Assembly: GCA_963849635.1 (NCBI GenBank)
Contig: CAWKIA010000039.1
Location: forward strand, 62,001-126,000
Direction: 5' to 3'
Length of the DNA stretch: 64,000 bases
DNA from: CAVRUD01 sp963849635
Lineage (GTDB): Bacteria; Chloroflexota; Chloroflexia; Thermomicrobiales; UBA6265
In this document: one piece after another, positions 8,802 through 18,007 of the stretch
Numbering within the stretch: position 1 is the first letter of the stretch
How the letters are laid out: each line of letters opens with the position of its first letter
Program-made: the position numbers and the translations under genes
Notes under the pieces: model-generated
The model's database searches: none
What the model was told of the DNA's origin: nothing
The model's input: the letters and a program-made list of their open reading frames with translations, nothing else

Positions 8802-8830
8802 AGTGTACTTTGGGGTCAGTGGTCCGACAA
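8802..8830 (-). promoter_or_regulatory. candidate promoter of the nrtR-like/nadK operon
   Basis: On the minus strand, TTGTCG (-35, 8825-8830) and TACACT (-10, 8802-8807) are separated by 17 bases. Transcription would start about 100 bases before the regulator gene and cross the palindrome at 8723-8736. Confidence 0.45.
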
Positions 8831-8865
8831 ACGGTTCAGGTCGAGGGGCTTGTTTGACGCTATCT

Positions 8866-11211
8866 CTATGCCCCTCCCCGCGGAGCCCGGCCTGGTGGGG
8901 GGCTGACCTGCCCGATTTCCGGAGCCGGCGGATTCGGCCGCACTTGTTGCGTTGCTACCTCTATCGTGATCTCCTCGCCATGGTGGGAAATTCTCAGTCG
9001 CTCACCGGAGAGCAGGCGGTACGAGGTTGACTCCGGACCGATCTCCACGTACATCCGCCGGCCGCGATCGAGCAAGCGAAAGGCTACGCGGGACAGCGGC
9101 TCCGGCAGTCGAGGAGCAAAGGCGAGAACACCGTCATAGTGGCGCGCGCCGCCAAACCCTGCCACGACAGCCTGAATGGTTCCGGCGAGCGCCGCGAGGT
9201 GGAGTCCATCATCGGTGTTGTCATCGAGGTCCTGTAAATCGACGAGCGCCGATTCCCGGAAATAGTCGTATGCCAGCCGGACGTACCCGACTTCAGCCGC
9301 GACAATTGCCTGGATCGCGGCCGAGAGCGACGAATCTCGGACCGTGATCCGCTCGTAGTACTCGAAGTCCCGTCGTTTGCGCTCGATATCGAAGGAGTCG
9401 CCACAAGCGTAGAGTGCAAAGACGAGATCCGCCTGCTTTATTACTTGACTCGAATAGAGTTGGTAGTACGGAAAGTGAAGGAGCAGCGGGTATTCGTCGT
9501 CCTTCGTGTTCTCAAAGTCCCAATGCCGGTACCTCGTGAAACCCTCCGACTGTGCCGTGACGCCGAGTTCCTCGTCAAACGGGATGACCATCGCGTCTGC
9601 CGCTGTTCGCCAGGCAGCGGCTTCCGCCCCATCGACACCCAGTGCCGCCGCGTGCTCCGGGTGCCTTGCTGTCGCGTCGGCCGCGGATCGAAAATTTCTC
9701 GCCGCCATGAGATTTGTGTAGACGTTGTTACTGACAAGTGCGGTGTACTCGTCTGGACCAGTCACCCCATCGATCCGAAAACAGCCTTCCGCGTCATGGT
9801 GCCCGAGCGACTGCCATAGCCGGGCAGTCTCAACGAGCAGTTCCAGCCCCACTCCTGCCTCGAATTCGGTGTCGTCCGTCGCCGCGACGTATCGACGCAC
9901 CGCGTCGGCGATGCCTGCGTTGATGTGAAACGCCGCCGTCCCAGCCGGCCAGTAGCCGGAGCACTCCTCACCGCGGATTGTGCGCCAGGGGAAGGCCGCG
10001 CCAGCGAGACGCAGTTCTCGCGCTCGTGCCTTCGCCTGGGGGAGCGTTGCGTGGCGCCATTCCAGGACATCGCGGGCCGCCTCCGGCAGCGAGTAGGTGA
10101 GCACCGGGAGCACGTACATTTCCTGGTCCCAGAACGTGTGCCCGTCGTAGCCGCGACCTGTCAATCCCTTCGCGGGAAGCGCCCTGTTCTCGGCCCGCGC
10201 ACTGGCCTGCACTAACTGGAAAATCGCGAAGCGCACCGCCTGCTGCAACGCCGGATCGCCATCGATCTCGACGTCAAATCGGCCCCAGAGATCGTCGAGG
10301 TACGCTCGCTGCTCGGCAAGCAGACCATCCCACCCTGTGCGCATCGCCGCCGAGAGTGCCGCATCCACCTGGTCGCGAAGGGCCGGCATCGACCGAGTGC
10401 TGGACCAGCCATAGGCCAGGAGCTTGATCACCGTCAGCGACTGGCCGGGCATTAACTCCGTGCTGAACCCGACCCGAGCAAGGTTCGGTTCACTCATCGA
10501 CTCAGTGGCTGTGTCCTCGGAACATTCGAAGACATGGTCCAGTCCGGCAGCCATCCGTAGCCCGCTGGTATGCGTCCGGTGGCCCAGCGAGACATCCAGG
10601 CCGTTGTGGCGGTGATACTCCGATTCGATCGGTGCCCGCAGCGCCGCCGCGGCCCTGGGGTCATCGCGCCGTTCCGGTACTTCCTCGTTTGCGACCAGTG
10701 ACGACTGGACGACGATCCGCGCGGGATCGCCGATCGGCTCGACCTCGTAGCGCACCGCCGCGACCGATCGCTGTACGAGCGATACGATCCGAGTTGAACT
10801 GACACGCACTTCCTGACCCGCCGGCGAAACCCACTCCACCTCGCGCCGGAGCGTACCGGCTCGCAGGTCCAACGTCCGCTCGTGCCGCCGCAATGTGCCG
10901 TAGCGGACATCGAATGGCTCGTCGTCGACAAGTAGCCGCAGGAGCTTGCCGTCGGTCACGTTGATCAGCGACTGCCCTTGCTCCGGATAGCCATATCCTG
11001 CCTCGGCATAGGGCATCGGGAGGAGTTCAAAGAAGCCGTTCAGGTAGGACCCAGGCGTCACGTGCGGCTCCCCTTCGTCCAGGTTGCCACGCAGGCCGAT
11101 ATGCCCATTCGACAGTGCGAAGAGCGATTCTGTCTGCCCAAGGAGGTCCAGGCGCAGCGTCCGCTCTGTCAGGGACCACGGATCCGTCGAGAAGACGCCC
11201 GGCTCGATCAT
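8866..11211 (-). CDS. glycoside hydrolase family 65 protein (maltose/trehalose/kojibiose-type phosphorylase)
   Basis: This 781-residue enzyme has the full GH65 layout: an N-terminal beta-sandwich, an (alpha/alpha)6 barrel from about 310 and a C-terminal beta-sheet domain. The general acid is E488 in DGVTGPDEYTALVSNNVY. Phosphorylases of this family split an alpha-glucoside with phosphate to give beta-glucose 1-phosphate. The coupled upstream gene is a beta-phosphoglucomutase, which uses exactly that product. This argues for a phosphorylase acting on maltose, trehalose, kojibiose or a similar sugar. The exact substrate cannot be read here. The ATG overlaps the stop of the phosphoglucomutase gene by four bases. 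Confidence 0.9.
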   Translation of the reverse strand: MIEPGVFSTDPWSLTERTLRLDLLGQTESLFALSNGHIGLRGNLDEGEPHVTPGSYLNGFFELLPMPYAEAGYGYPEQGQSLINVTDGKLLRLLVDDEPFDVRYGTLRRHERTLDLRAGTLRREVEWVSPAGQEVRVSSTRIVSLVQRSVAAVRYEVEPIGDPARIVVQSSLVANEEVPERRDDPRAAAALRAPIESEYHRHNGLDVSLGHRTHTSGLRMAAGLDHVFECSEDTATESMSEPNLARVGFSTELMPGQSLTVIKLLAYGWSSTRSMPALRDQVDAALSAAMRTGWDGLLAEQRAYLDDLWGRFDVEIDGDPALQQAVRFAIFQLVQASARAENRALPAKGLTGRGYDGHTFWDQEMYVLPVLTYSLPEAARDVLEWRHATLPQAKARARELRLAGAAFPWRTIRGEECSGYWPAGTAAFHINAGIADAVRRYVAATDDTEFEAGVGLELLVETARLWQSLGHHDAEGCFRIDGVTGPDEYTALVSNNVYTNLMAARNFRSAADATARHPEHAAALGVDGAEAAAWRTAADAMVIPFDEELGVTAQSEGFTRYRHWDFENTKDDEYPLLLHFPYYQLYSSQVIKQADLVFALYACGDSFDIERKRRDFEYYERITVRDSSLSAAIQAIVAAEVGYVRLAYDYFRESALVDLQDLDDNTDDGLHLAALAGTIQAVVAGFGGARHYDGVLAFAPRLPEPLSRVAFRLLDRGRRMYVEIGPESTSYRLLSGERLRISHHGEEITIEVATQQVRPNPPAPEIGQVSPPPGRAPRGGA

Positions 11212-12014
11212 GAGCTCTCCAAGAGTTCGCTAAGATCGCCTACCACAGTATCAGCTCCGTGCTTCCGTAGTTCGTCCGCGTGTTCATTACCGATCCGGTC
11301 GACACCGACAACCCAACCGAAGCGTCCCGCTCGTCCGGCTGCCACGCCGGCGAGTGCGTCCTCAAAGACCGCGCAAGCAGCTGCCTCAATTCCGAGTCGC
11401 CGTGCCGCCGCTAGAAACATATCCGGCTCCGGCTTGCCGCGTAGACCTTCCTGAGCCGCTATTTCGCCGTCGATTCGTGCTTCGAAGAGGTCCTCGATCC
11501 CGGCCGCCGCCAGGACTGCCCGGCAGTTCTTGCTCGCCGATACAACTGCCCGCCTGATGCCGGCATCTCGGGCCGCTTCAACAAATCGGACAGAGTCATC
11601 GTAAACCTCTACCCCGCGAGTCTCGATAAGGGCAAGTACCCGCTCATTCTTGCGCGTGGCCAAACCATTCACGGTCTCGGCGTCCTGCGGATCGTCCGGA
11701 TTACCCTCTGGTAGCTCGATCCCCCGCGACGCTAAGAAGCTACGCACTCCGTCCTCACGCAGCTTGCCGTCGACGTACGGCCCATAGTCGGAGGCGATGT
11801 CAAACGGGACAGATGTTTCGCCTTTCTTGTCCGCTTGCTCTTCGAGGAAGCCGTCGAATACTTCTTTCCACGCGGCCGCGTGTACTTTCGCTGTCTGCGT
11901 CAGTACCCCATCCAGGTCGAACAGGAACGCGACGATCCCGCCTGGCACGTCGAGAGTGGCATTCGCCCCCATGCTGTTGCCCGAGTCAACTCGAAGGTCC
12001 GTCTCTGGTGCCAT
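11208..12014 (-). CDS. pgmB: beta-phosphoglucomutase (HAD superfamily)
   Basis: This protein of about 268 residues converts beta-glucose 1-phosphate to glucose 6-phosphate. The HAD motif I is FLFDLDGVLT (D33 is the nucleophile and D35 the acid/base). The substrate-contact segment includes YGPYVDGKLREDGVRSFL. Motif II is VVSASKN, and the GKPEPDMFLAAARRLG and VFEDALAGVAAGRAG blocks are typical of the beta-PGM clade. I chose the ATG at 12014 because GGAGGG precedes it. A longer frame starts at 12035. It is the first gene of an operon with the GH65 phosphorylase, through an ATGA overlap. Confidence 0.9.
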   Translation of the reverse strand: MAPETDLRVDSGNSMGANATLDVPGGIVAFLFDLDGVLTQTAKVHAAAWKEVFDGFLEEQADKKGETSVPFDIASDYGPYVDGKLREDGVRSFLASRGIELPEGNPDDPQDAETVNGLATRKNERVLALIETRGVEVYDDSVRFVEAARDAGIRRAVVSASKNCRAVLAAAGIEDLFEARIDGEIAAQEGLRGKPEPDMFLAAARRLGIEAAACAVFEDALAGVAAGRAGRFGWVVGVDRIGNEHADELRKHGADTVVGDLSELLESS

Positions 12015-12059
12015 TCGACCCTCCGCCTTTGGCAAGGTGGATGACGTCAGAGTTATCTC

Positions 12060-12075
12060 GCACCAATCAGGGTGC
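12060..12075. promoter_or_regulatory. inverted repeat upstream of pgmB-GH65 operon
   Basis: GCACC-N6-GGTGC lies about 46 bases before the chosen pgmB start. A weak minus-strand promoter can be drawn around it (TTGCGC at 12077-12082 and GATAAC at 12052-12057, spacer 19). A dyad between -35 and -10 is a common place for a sugar-responsive repressor. Confidence 0.35.
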
Positions 12076-12240
12076 AGCGCAAGGAATGTACCCTAACGCT
12101 CGTTCGAGGGGAGACTGCCCCGACTTCCCCTGTCATCCCGAGCTTGTCTGTGCAGACCGGGGAGGACGGGGCGGCATCGCGCCATGGCCCAATCCGACCG
12201 GTGAGACTTGTTTGGCACTAGTTGAGGAGCCGGTTGACCA

Positions 12241-12885
12241 TCAGGAATTAGATGCCGTGGTGCCGGCTGCAAGCAACGCGCGGCCCTCGGCCAGGGCCGT
12301 CTCCTCGTCGAGTTGGCCAGGGATGATCTTTTGGACGATGCCGTTCTCGTCAATAAAGATGTGGGTCGGGTAGTTGTAGACATCGTAGCGGTCGGCGATG
12401 AGATCGCGTTTGGGAACATTGAGAATTGGGAACGTGGCGCCAAGCCCTTGCGCGAACGCCAGCGAGACGTCGTACGGCTCGTCAACGCTCACCGCCATTA
12501 AGACAAGCCCCTCTGGCGCCAACTGCTTGTATGCCGCTTCAATCTCCGGCATTTCCGACCGGCACGGCGGGCACCAGGAGCCCCAGAAGGTCAACCAGAC
12601 CGGCTTGCCCTTGAAGTCATGCAGCCAGACACCAGAGGCGGTGCTGTCCAGTGCAACGAAGTCGGGGGCCGCCTCGCCGACCTCGGGCAAGAACTGCCGG
12701 TTGATGCCGCCCTCGCCGATATCGCCGAAGCCGGCCCGACCGCCAATGAACCAGGCGGCGGCGACGATCGCAAGAGCCAGCGACAGCCCCACGATAGCCT
12801 GACTCCTGGCCGGCTTTTTGCCCTTTGTGGGCGCGTCCTTTGGCTTTGGAGTTGCGGCCGGTTTGGCCAGAGAGCGACCTGCCAC
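12241..12885 (-). CDS. TlpA/ResA-like membrane thioredoxin
   Basis: This protein of about 214 residues is anchored by one helix (about 30-48). A periplasm-facing thioredoxin domain follows, with active site WCPPC (C105, C108) and a late YNYPTHIFIDENG block with the cis-proline. It probably reduces apocytochrome c thiols for haem attachment, with CcdA supplying electrons. The longer open frame starts inside ccsA and is implausible. A GTG at 12885, eight bases past the ccsA stop, is the best start, although its ribosome binding site is weak. It is the last gene of the cytochrome c maturation block. Confidence 0.85.
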   Translation of the reverse strand: MAGRSLAKPAATPKPKDAPTKGKKPARSQAIVGLSLALAIVAAAWFIGGRAGFGDIGEGGINRQFLPEVGEAAPDFVALDSTASGVWLHDFKGKPVWLTFWGSWCPPCRSEMPEIEAAYKQLAPEGLVLMAVSVDEPYDVSLAFAQGLGATFPILNVPKRDLIADRYDVYNYPTHIFIDENGIVQKIIPGQLDEETALAEGRALLAAGTTASNS

Positions 12886-12893
12886 GAGTGTGA

Positions 12894-13793
12894 CTACACC
12901 CCGCCGTAGGCGTGGAGGCCGCCAAAGAAATAATTGCCGTAGTAGGTAAAGAGTGTCGCACCGAAGCCAAAGATCAAGATCCAGGCGCTGCGGGAGCCGC
13001 GCCAGCCCCGCAGCGTGCGGGTGTGGAGATAGACGCCGTAGATCAGCCACAGGAAGAGGGCCGAAGTCTCCTTCGGGTCCCAGCTCCAGTAGGAACCCCA
13101 GGCCTCGTGGGCCCAGACAGAGCCAAGAATTAGAACCATGGCCATTAGCGGGAAGCCGATTGTGATCGCCCTATACCCCATGTCATCGAGCAATTCAGGA
13201 CTGGGCAGCCAGGAGATCCGGCGGCGGTGATTGATCAGGTAGAGCACCGCGGCGGCGAAGGCGACCGAGAAGCTGGCGTAGGCGAAGATCGCGACGCCAA
13301 CATGGATGGTCAAAAGCGGTTTGTTCTGGAGGGCCGGGATGAGGGGATCGACCTCACGCTCGCTCACCGGGAGGCTGTAGACGTACGCGGCCATGCCCAC
13401 CGCGATCGGCATCACGATAGCGCCTAGATGGCGGACGCCGTAGTTGCGCTCGAACAGCAGGTAGATCAGGGCAACCGCGAAGATGAAGACGAGTGAGAAC
13501 TCGTACATGTTTGCCGGTCCGGCCTCGGCGGCCCAGCTGCGGAGGAGGATGGAGAGGCCCTGGAAGACGACCGCGAACCAGCCGAGCATCGTGCCGTAGC
13601 GGCCGAGCGACTCCGATCCCGGACCGAATTCCGCGGAGTGCGTGGTAACGGTCTGGCCCGTGCTGGTCGCCAGCATTGCTCGCCGGACGCGAACCTGCCC
13701 CACCGCCTGGACGATGTAGCACACCGACGCGGACACCAGAGCGATTGTCGCGGCGGTAAACGCGTAGAACGAGAGTTTGACGAGGGCTTCCAT
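12894..13793 (-). CDS. ccsA: cytochrome c maturation protein CcsA/ResC
   Basis: This integral membrane protein of about 299 residues has roughly eight helices and the tryptophan-rich haem-handling motif WGSYWSWDPKE, followed by ALFLWLIYGVYLHTRTLRG. With ResB it forms the system II haem exporter and cytochrome c synthase. I chose the ATG at 13793 because GGGAG lies nine bases before it. A longer frame begins at 13847. It lies about 150 bases downstream of resB and eight bases before tlpA, all on the minus strand. Confidence 0.92.
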   Translation of the reverse strand: MEALVKLSFYAFTAATIALVSASVCYIVQAVGQVRVRRAMLATSTGQTVTTHSAEFGPGSESLGRYGTMLGWFAVVFQGLSILLRSWAAEAGPANMYEFSLVFIFAVALIYLLFERNYGVRHLGAIVMPIAVGMAAYVYSLPVSEREVDPLIPALQNKPLLTIHVGVAIFAYASFSVAFAAAVLYLINHRRRISWLPSPELLDDMGYRAITIGFPLMAMVLILGSVWAHEAWGSYWSWDPKETSALFLWLIYGVYLHTRTLRGWRGSRSAWILIFGFGATLFTYYGNYFFGGLHAYGGV

Positions 13794-13941
13794 CAGCTGC
13801 GGCTCCCTGCCGAAGACCGGTCGGGCTTCGATTGAATGCATCCACAATCAGTATACGGAGCACACTGGCTGTTGGTTAGCAGAGGCGCCGCCGACTGATG
13901 CGCTGATGCGCTGCCCTGGAGGAATGTGGTCTACGGCGCGC

Positions 13942-15415
13942 TTACTCTTCCGCCCGGTACTGCTCGGACGCGGGTCCCGCTTGCGAAGCCGTCGCAATCA
14001 CCGGCTCGATACCCAGGCGCTCACGCACCCCTTCGAACAACCGGGTGAAATCCCGCTGGCCGCTCCATTCCCGGCGGGCCATCGGCGCAAAACTGGCAGA
14101 GGCGCCGGTTCCAGTGTTGGGTGTGATGATGCCGCGGATGCGGCGATGCGGGAAATAGAACGTGATCGCCAGGCCACCAATGAGCAGAATCGAGGCAATG
14201 ATGAAGATTGGAATGCCCGGGTTTCGTCCGACTTGAAGTACCACGTAGCGCCCATTGCGTAGGAACTCGACATTGAGATTCCCGACCTGCTGAGTATTCC
14301 CGGTGAACACGATTGCCTGTTGGAGCATCCTGTGCCACCGCGCCCGCCAGGGGTTCCGCCTGCAGGTAGATCTCACCCGATTGCAGGTTCAACTGATCGA
14401 GTTCTGGCAGACTCCAGGGCTTCTCGTCCGGTCCGATGACCGTCAGTCGGACACCCGCTTGCGGCAGAGTGATCGTCCCGGCGGGGGCATCGGGATTCGC
14501 GGTGGAGTGGTAGATCCCCATCGGGATCTGCCCTTCGTAGAGCGGATTCCCAGACTGATCGGTAACCCTGAGCATCACCGTCTGCCCAAAGCTCGATTGG
14601 TACACGCTCACCGAGCGATAGGTCAGCGGGTCATTGACCGTGATGCTCTCGGACTTGACGGGATCGCCGTTGTTGAGGAGCACCAGATCGCTGGTGTACT
14701 CCTTGGCGGAACCATCGAAGTTGTACTCATCGTAGAAGCGATTGAGTGACAGGCTATATCCCGTCCCATGGCCGATCGAGCGGGTTTCCCCCTCGGAGAT
14801 GACAAACTCGGTGTCGCGGAAGCCGAATCTGGCCCCGACGATGCCACCGACCATGATCAGGATGAGAGCGAGGTGGAAGGGGAATGTACCCAGCTTGCCG
14901 AAGCGATTCTTGTCCGCGAAGACGTGAATGTCGTTGCCGTGCGTCTCAGTGAGCACCCGGTAGCGACGGGACTTGAACAATTCTGTCAGGTCGCCGAGCA
15001 GCTTGTCGGCCGAAGCGGGAGTCTGCAGGGTGGCGGTCGGCGAGGCGCTCTGAAGAAATCCGCGACTGGTGCGGACCGTCGGGTGGGCGACTGCCCGCCA
15101 GAGCCCCGGCGCCCGGTTAATCATCCCGCCAATGGCGATGGAGACTGCTAGCAGGGTGCAGATCGCCACGAACGGCCACGACTTGAAGACATCCCAGTCA
15201 TACCAAGCGTCCACCACGCTTTCGGTGAACGGAAAGAGGTCGGCAATGTTCCGCGGGACAGAGCTGCCGCGCAACGTGCCGATGAGAACCAGGAGAGCCA
15301 GAAATGAAATCTCGTAAATGGCCGCCCTGACCGAGCAAAAAAAGCGCCAGACCCGATCGATCGCCGCCTCGAACAGGGATCGCTGGCCGACTTTCTGGGA
15401 TGTGAGTTCGGCCAT
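13942..15415 (-). pseudogene. resB: cytochrome c maturation protein ResB/Ccs1, frameshifted in this sequence
   Basis: The first frame (from the ATG at 15415) gives a ResB-type protein: N-terminal membrane helices, a large extracytoplasmic domain, and a normal run as far as QAEPLAGAVAQ. It then turns into nonsense. The missing C-terminus, with the last membrane helix (IPIFIIASILLIGGLAITFYF in two pieces) and the HRRIRGII tail, lies in the next minus-strand frame and ends at 13942. The two join near 14325-14345 if one base is removed, giving about 490 residues, which is the family size. ResB is required together with CcsA, which is intact next door. A sequencing error or a recent mutation is therefore more likely than old decay. 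Confidence 0.85.
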
Positions 15416-15460
15416 GGTCCGTGCTCCGATGACTATTGCGGGTATCGCCGGTCAGGGTAT

Positions 15461-16207
15461 CTAGACGGTCGGTTCCCAGGGCATCCAGGGCGCCGCGGCG
15501 ACGAGACGGGTAAAGAACTGCTGGTAGATGCCCAGCACCATGATCGCGCCCATGCCGACCATGATGGCGCCGCTGACGCTTGTGACCGCGCCCAGCCGCC
15601 GATTCACCCGGCGCAAAATGCCAGGGGCCGATCCGAAGGCACTGGCGGCGAGGATAAACGGAATCCCCATTCCAGCCGCGTAGACGGCCAGCAACACACC
15701 CGCCCGCTCTGGATCGCCCTGGCTGGCGGCCAGCGTCAGGATGCCACCGAGGATTGGGCCGGCACAGGGCGACCATCCCGCGCCAAACGTCACTCCGATC
15801 AAGAAGGACGACGCCAGCCTTCCCTTTGGTAGGGCATCCGTATCGAACCGGCGCTCACGTTGCAGAAAAGGGAGATCGATCAATCCCAGGTGCTGTAGGC
15901 CCAGGAGCATGAGCAGGGCGCCGCCAATCCGCACCAGCCAGATGCGATTGTCGGCGACCACCGACGCCGTCTCGACGAGCGCCCCGGCGGCGCCGAATGC
16001 CAGGCCAACCGCGACGAAGACAAGCGAAAATCCGAGGACATACGCCAGGGCATGCGCCATCAGCCGTGGGCGTCCCGGCGAACCGGCTTCCTCGACCGTG
16101 AGACCGGCCAGATGGGCGAGGAAAATCGGCACGAGGGGGAGCACGCACGGCGAGGAAAACGAGAGCAACCCGGCGACAAGCGCCGCCACGAATGAGACGT
16201 CACCCAT
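15461..16207 (-). CDS. ccdA: CcdA/DsbD-type thiol-disulfide electron transporter
   Basis: This 248-residue membrane protein has six or so helices. The redox cysteines sit in SFSSPCVLP (C21) and GWSPCAGPI (C148), one at the start of each three-helix repeat. It carries electrons from cytoplasmic thioredoxin across the membrane to the TlpA-type thioredoxin encoded downstream. It is the first gene of the cytochrome c maturation block, 45 bases before resB, and is divergent from recO. Confidence 0.92.
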   Translation of the reverse strand: MGDVSFVAALVAGLLSFSSPCVLPLVPIFLAHLAGLTVEEAGSPGRPRLMAHALAYVLGFSLVFVAVGLAFGAAGALVETASVVADNRIWLVRIGGALLMLLGLQHLGLIDLPFLQRERRFDTDALPKGRLASSFLIGVTFGAGWSPCAGPILGGILTLAASQGDPERAGVLLAVYAAGMGIPFILAASAFGSAPGILRRVNRRLGAVTSVSGAIMVGMGAIMVLGIYQQFFTRLVAAAPWMPWEPTV

Positions 16208-16301
16208 GGTCGAAACCTAGCACCGGGCTCTTGGCGGTGTCAATTTCCTGACGGCCGTCCCGGCACGGGTGCCGAACGTCGTGAGAATCAGGAAAATCCG
16301 C

Positions 16302-16307
16302 TATAAT
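16302..16307 (+). promoter_or_regulatory. -10 element (TATAAT) of recO
   Basis: A perfect TATAAT lies 37 bases before the chosen recO ATG. No convincing -35 box is present. It argues against the longer recO frame, which would start upstream of this box at 16269. Confidence 0.55.
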
Positions 16308-16343
16308 AGTAAACATAAATGCGGCCTTCGCAAGGATGACCCA

Positions 16344-17129
16344 ATGTCGGCGCCACTCCGGGAACGTCTTTACCAAACCGACGCAATCATCCTCCGGCGG
16401 ATCGATCTCAATGAAGCCGATCGCATTCTGACCGTTTATACGCCGCTGCGCGGCAAGTTCAATGTGATCGCTAAGGGCAGTCGCCGCCCATCGAGCCGGA
16501 TGGGACCGCACCTTGAGTTGCTTTCGCGCACGAAATTGATGCTGGCCAAGGGCCGAGATCTCGACGTGGTTTCCGGGGCGGAGTTGGCCCAGTCCCATCA
16601 GCGCCTCCACACCGATCTCGATGCCTACAGCCACGCCTGTCACTTCGTCGAGATGCTCCTGCGGATGACCGAAGAGCGCCAGGAGAACCGGGCAATCTAC
16701 GACCTACTCAGTAGTTCGTTGCAGCTGCTGGATGACGGGATCGACTCATTCGTCGTAACGCGCCACTTCGAACTCGTGTTACTGGCGCTGCTGGGGTACA
16801 AGCCGGAGCTCTATCGCTGCCTCAACTGCGACACCGAGCTGATCGCAGAGCGCAACGCGCTCAGTCACCGGATGGGCGGGATGTTGTGCCCGCGCTGCGC
16901 CACGGCCGACGCCGGAGCCTTCCCTCTCACCGTCAACGCCCAGAAGTACCTGCGGACACTCGACCGGTCGGGACTGGCAGCCGCGGTGCGCCTCCCTCTT
17001 GATCAGAGCCTGCGTAACGAACTCGAAGGCGCCTTGGCCGGATACATCCGGTTCTATTCCGAGCGCGACATGCAGAGCCTCAAGGTCTGGCACGCGATGG
17101 ACGAGGCCTCGACAACGCAACCCCGCTAG
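16344..17129 (+). CDS. recO: DNA repair protein RecO
   Basis: This 261-residue protein has an N-terminal OB fold (RLYQTDAIILRRIDLNEADR, then GKFNVIAKGSRRPSSR), a helical domain, and a C-terminal zinc site with CLNC and CPRC pairs. RecO anneals strands and works with RecR to load RecA. The ATG at 16344 is chosen because AAGGA at 16332-16336 precedes it by seven bases and it lies downstream of the TATAAT at 16302. Its stop overlaps the convergent trmD stop by four bases. Confidence 0.95.
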   Translation: MSAPLRERLYQTDAIILRRIDLNEADRILTVYTPLRGKFNVIAKGSRRPSSRMGPHLELLSRTKLMLAKGRDLDVVSGAELAQSHQRLHTDLDAYSHACHFVEMLLRMTEERQENRAIYDLLSSSLQLLDDGIDSFVVTRHFELVLLALLGYKPELYRCLNCDTELIAERNALSHRMGGMLCPRCATADAGAFPLTVNAQKYLRTLDRSGLAAAVRLPLDQSLRNELEGALAGYIRFYSERDMQSLKVWHAMDEASTTQPR

Positions 17130-18007
17130 ATTTCCTCGCCTGAATCCGGAGGCTCCACCGCGCCCTCCGCGCCGGCCAGGAGAACCGTCTCTTTCTTTGC
17201 CAGTACCTGCTCACTGGGGTTCAAACCTGCCTGGGGGAGGAGATCTGGGCGCCAGCGGGCTGTGCGGCGAATCGACTGCGCGCGGCGCCAGGCCCTGATA
17301 TTGGCATGATGGCCGCTGATGAGAACCTCGGGAACTTCGAGTCCTCGGACAGATGCCGGCCGGGTGTAGTGGGGATACTCGATCAGACCGGCCTCGTGAG
17401 ACTCGTCCGCGATTGAACTCACCTCGATGACGCCGGGGAGGAGCCGGGTGATCGCGTCGACCATGACCATGGCCGGCAGCTCACCTCCGGTCAAGACGAA
17501 ATCGCCGATTGACCATTGCTCTGCCGCGAGAACTACCGCTACTCGCTCGTCGATGCCCTCGTAATGACCACAGATCAGGGCGATCCGTCGATCCCGCGAA
17601 AACGCCCTGGCGGATTGCTGGTCGAACCGATGCCCTCCGGCGGCGAGGAGCACGATTCGTGTCTGCGGGAGGTCGTCGCCGAGGACGGATTCGACGGCCG
17701 CGATGATGGGCGTCGCGGTCATGACCATGCCGGCCCCGCCGCCATACGGCGTGTCGTCGGCCGTCCGGTGGCGGTCGGTAGTCCAGTCTCGAATATCGTG
17801 GATTGCGATCTCGACCAGTCCCCGGCCAACTGCCCGGTGGATGATGCTCTCGCTCAGAGGCCCGGCAAACATCCCCGGGAAGAGCGTGAAGATATCGACT
17901 CTCAGCGGAGGGCGACCAGGTTCCTCACCATCGTCATACGTGGCGGAAGCAGGTCGCTGCTCAATGACTTCCGCGGCTGGGCCGTCGAGTGGCGTCTGGG
18001 CGTTCAT
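17126..18007 (-). CDS. trmD: tRNA (guanine-N1-)-methyltransferase TrmD
   Basis: This 293-residue SPOUT methyltransferase makes m1G37 in tRNAs, which prevents frameshifting. It contains DIFTLFPGMF, then DDTPYGGGAGMVM, the knot motif CGHYEGIDERV and SIGDFVLTGGELPAMVMVDA. It has about 35 extra N-terminal residues before the RVDIFTLFP start that is typical of the family. Its ATG overlaps the stop of the HAD gene by four bases. The usual partners rpsP, rimM and rplS are absent, so the local operon is atypical. Confidence 0.96.
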   Translation of the reverse strand: MNAQTPLDGPAAEVIEQRPASATYDDGEEPGRPPLRVDIFTLFPGMFAGPLSESIIHRAVGRGLVEIAIHDIRDWTTDRHRTADDTPYGGGAGMVMTATPIIAAVESVLGDDLPQTRIVLLAAGGHRFDQQSARAFSRDRRIALICGHYEGIDERVAVVLAAEQWSIGDFVLTGGELPAMVMVDAITRLLPGVIEVSSIADESHEAGLIEYPHYTRPASVRGLEVPEVLISGHHANIRAWRRAQSIRRTARWRPDLLPQAGLNPSEQVLAKKETVLLAGAEGAVEPPDSGEEI

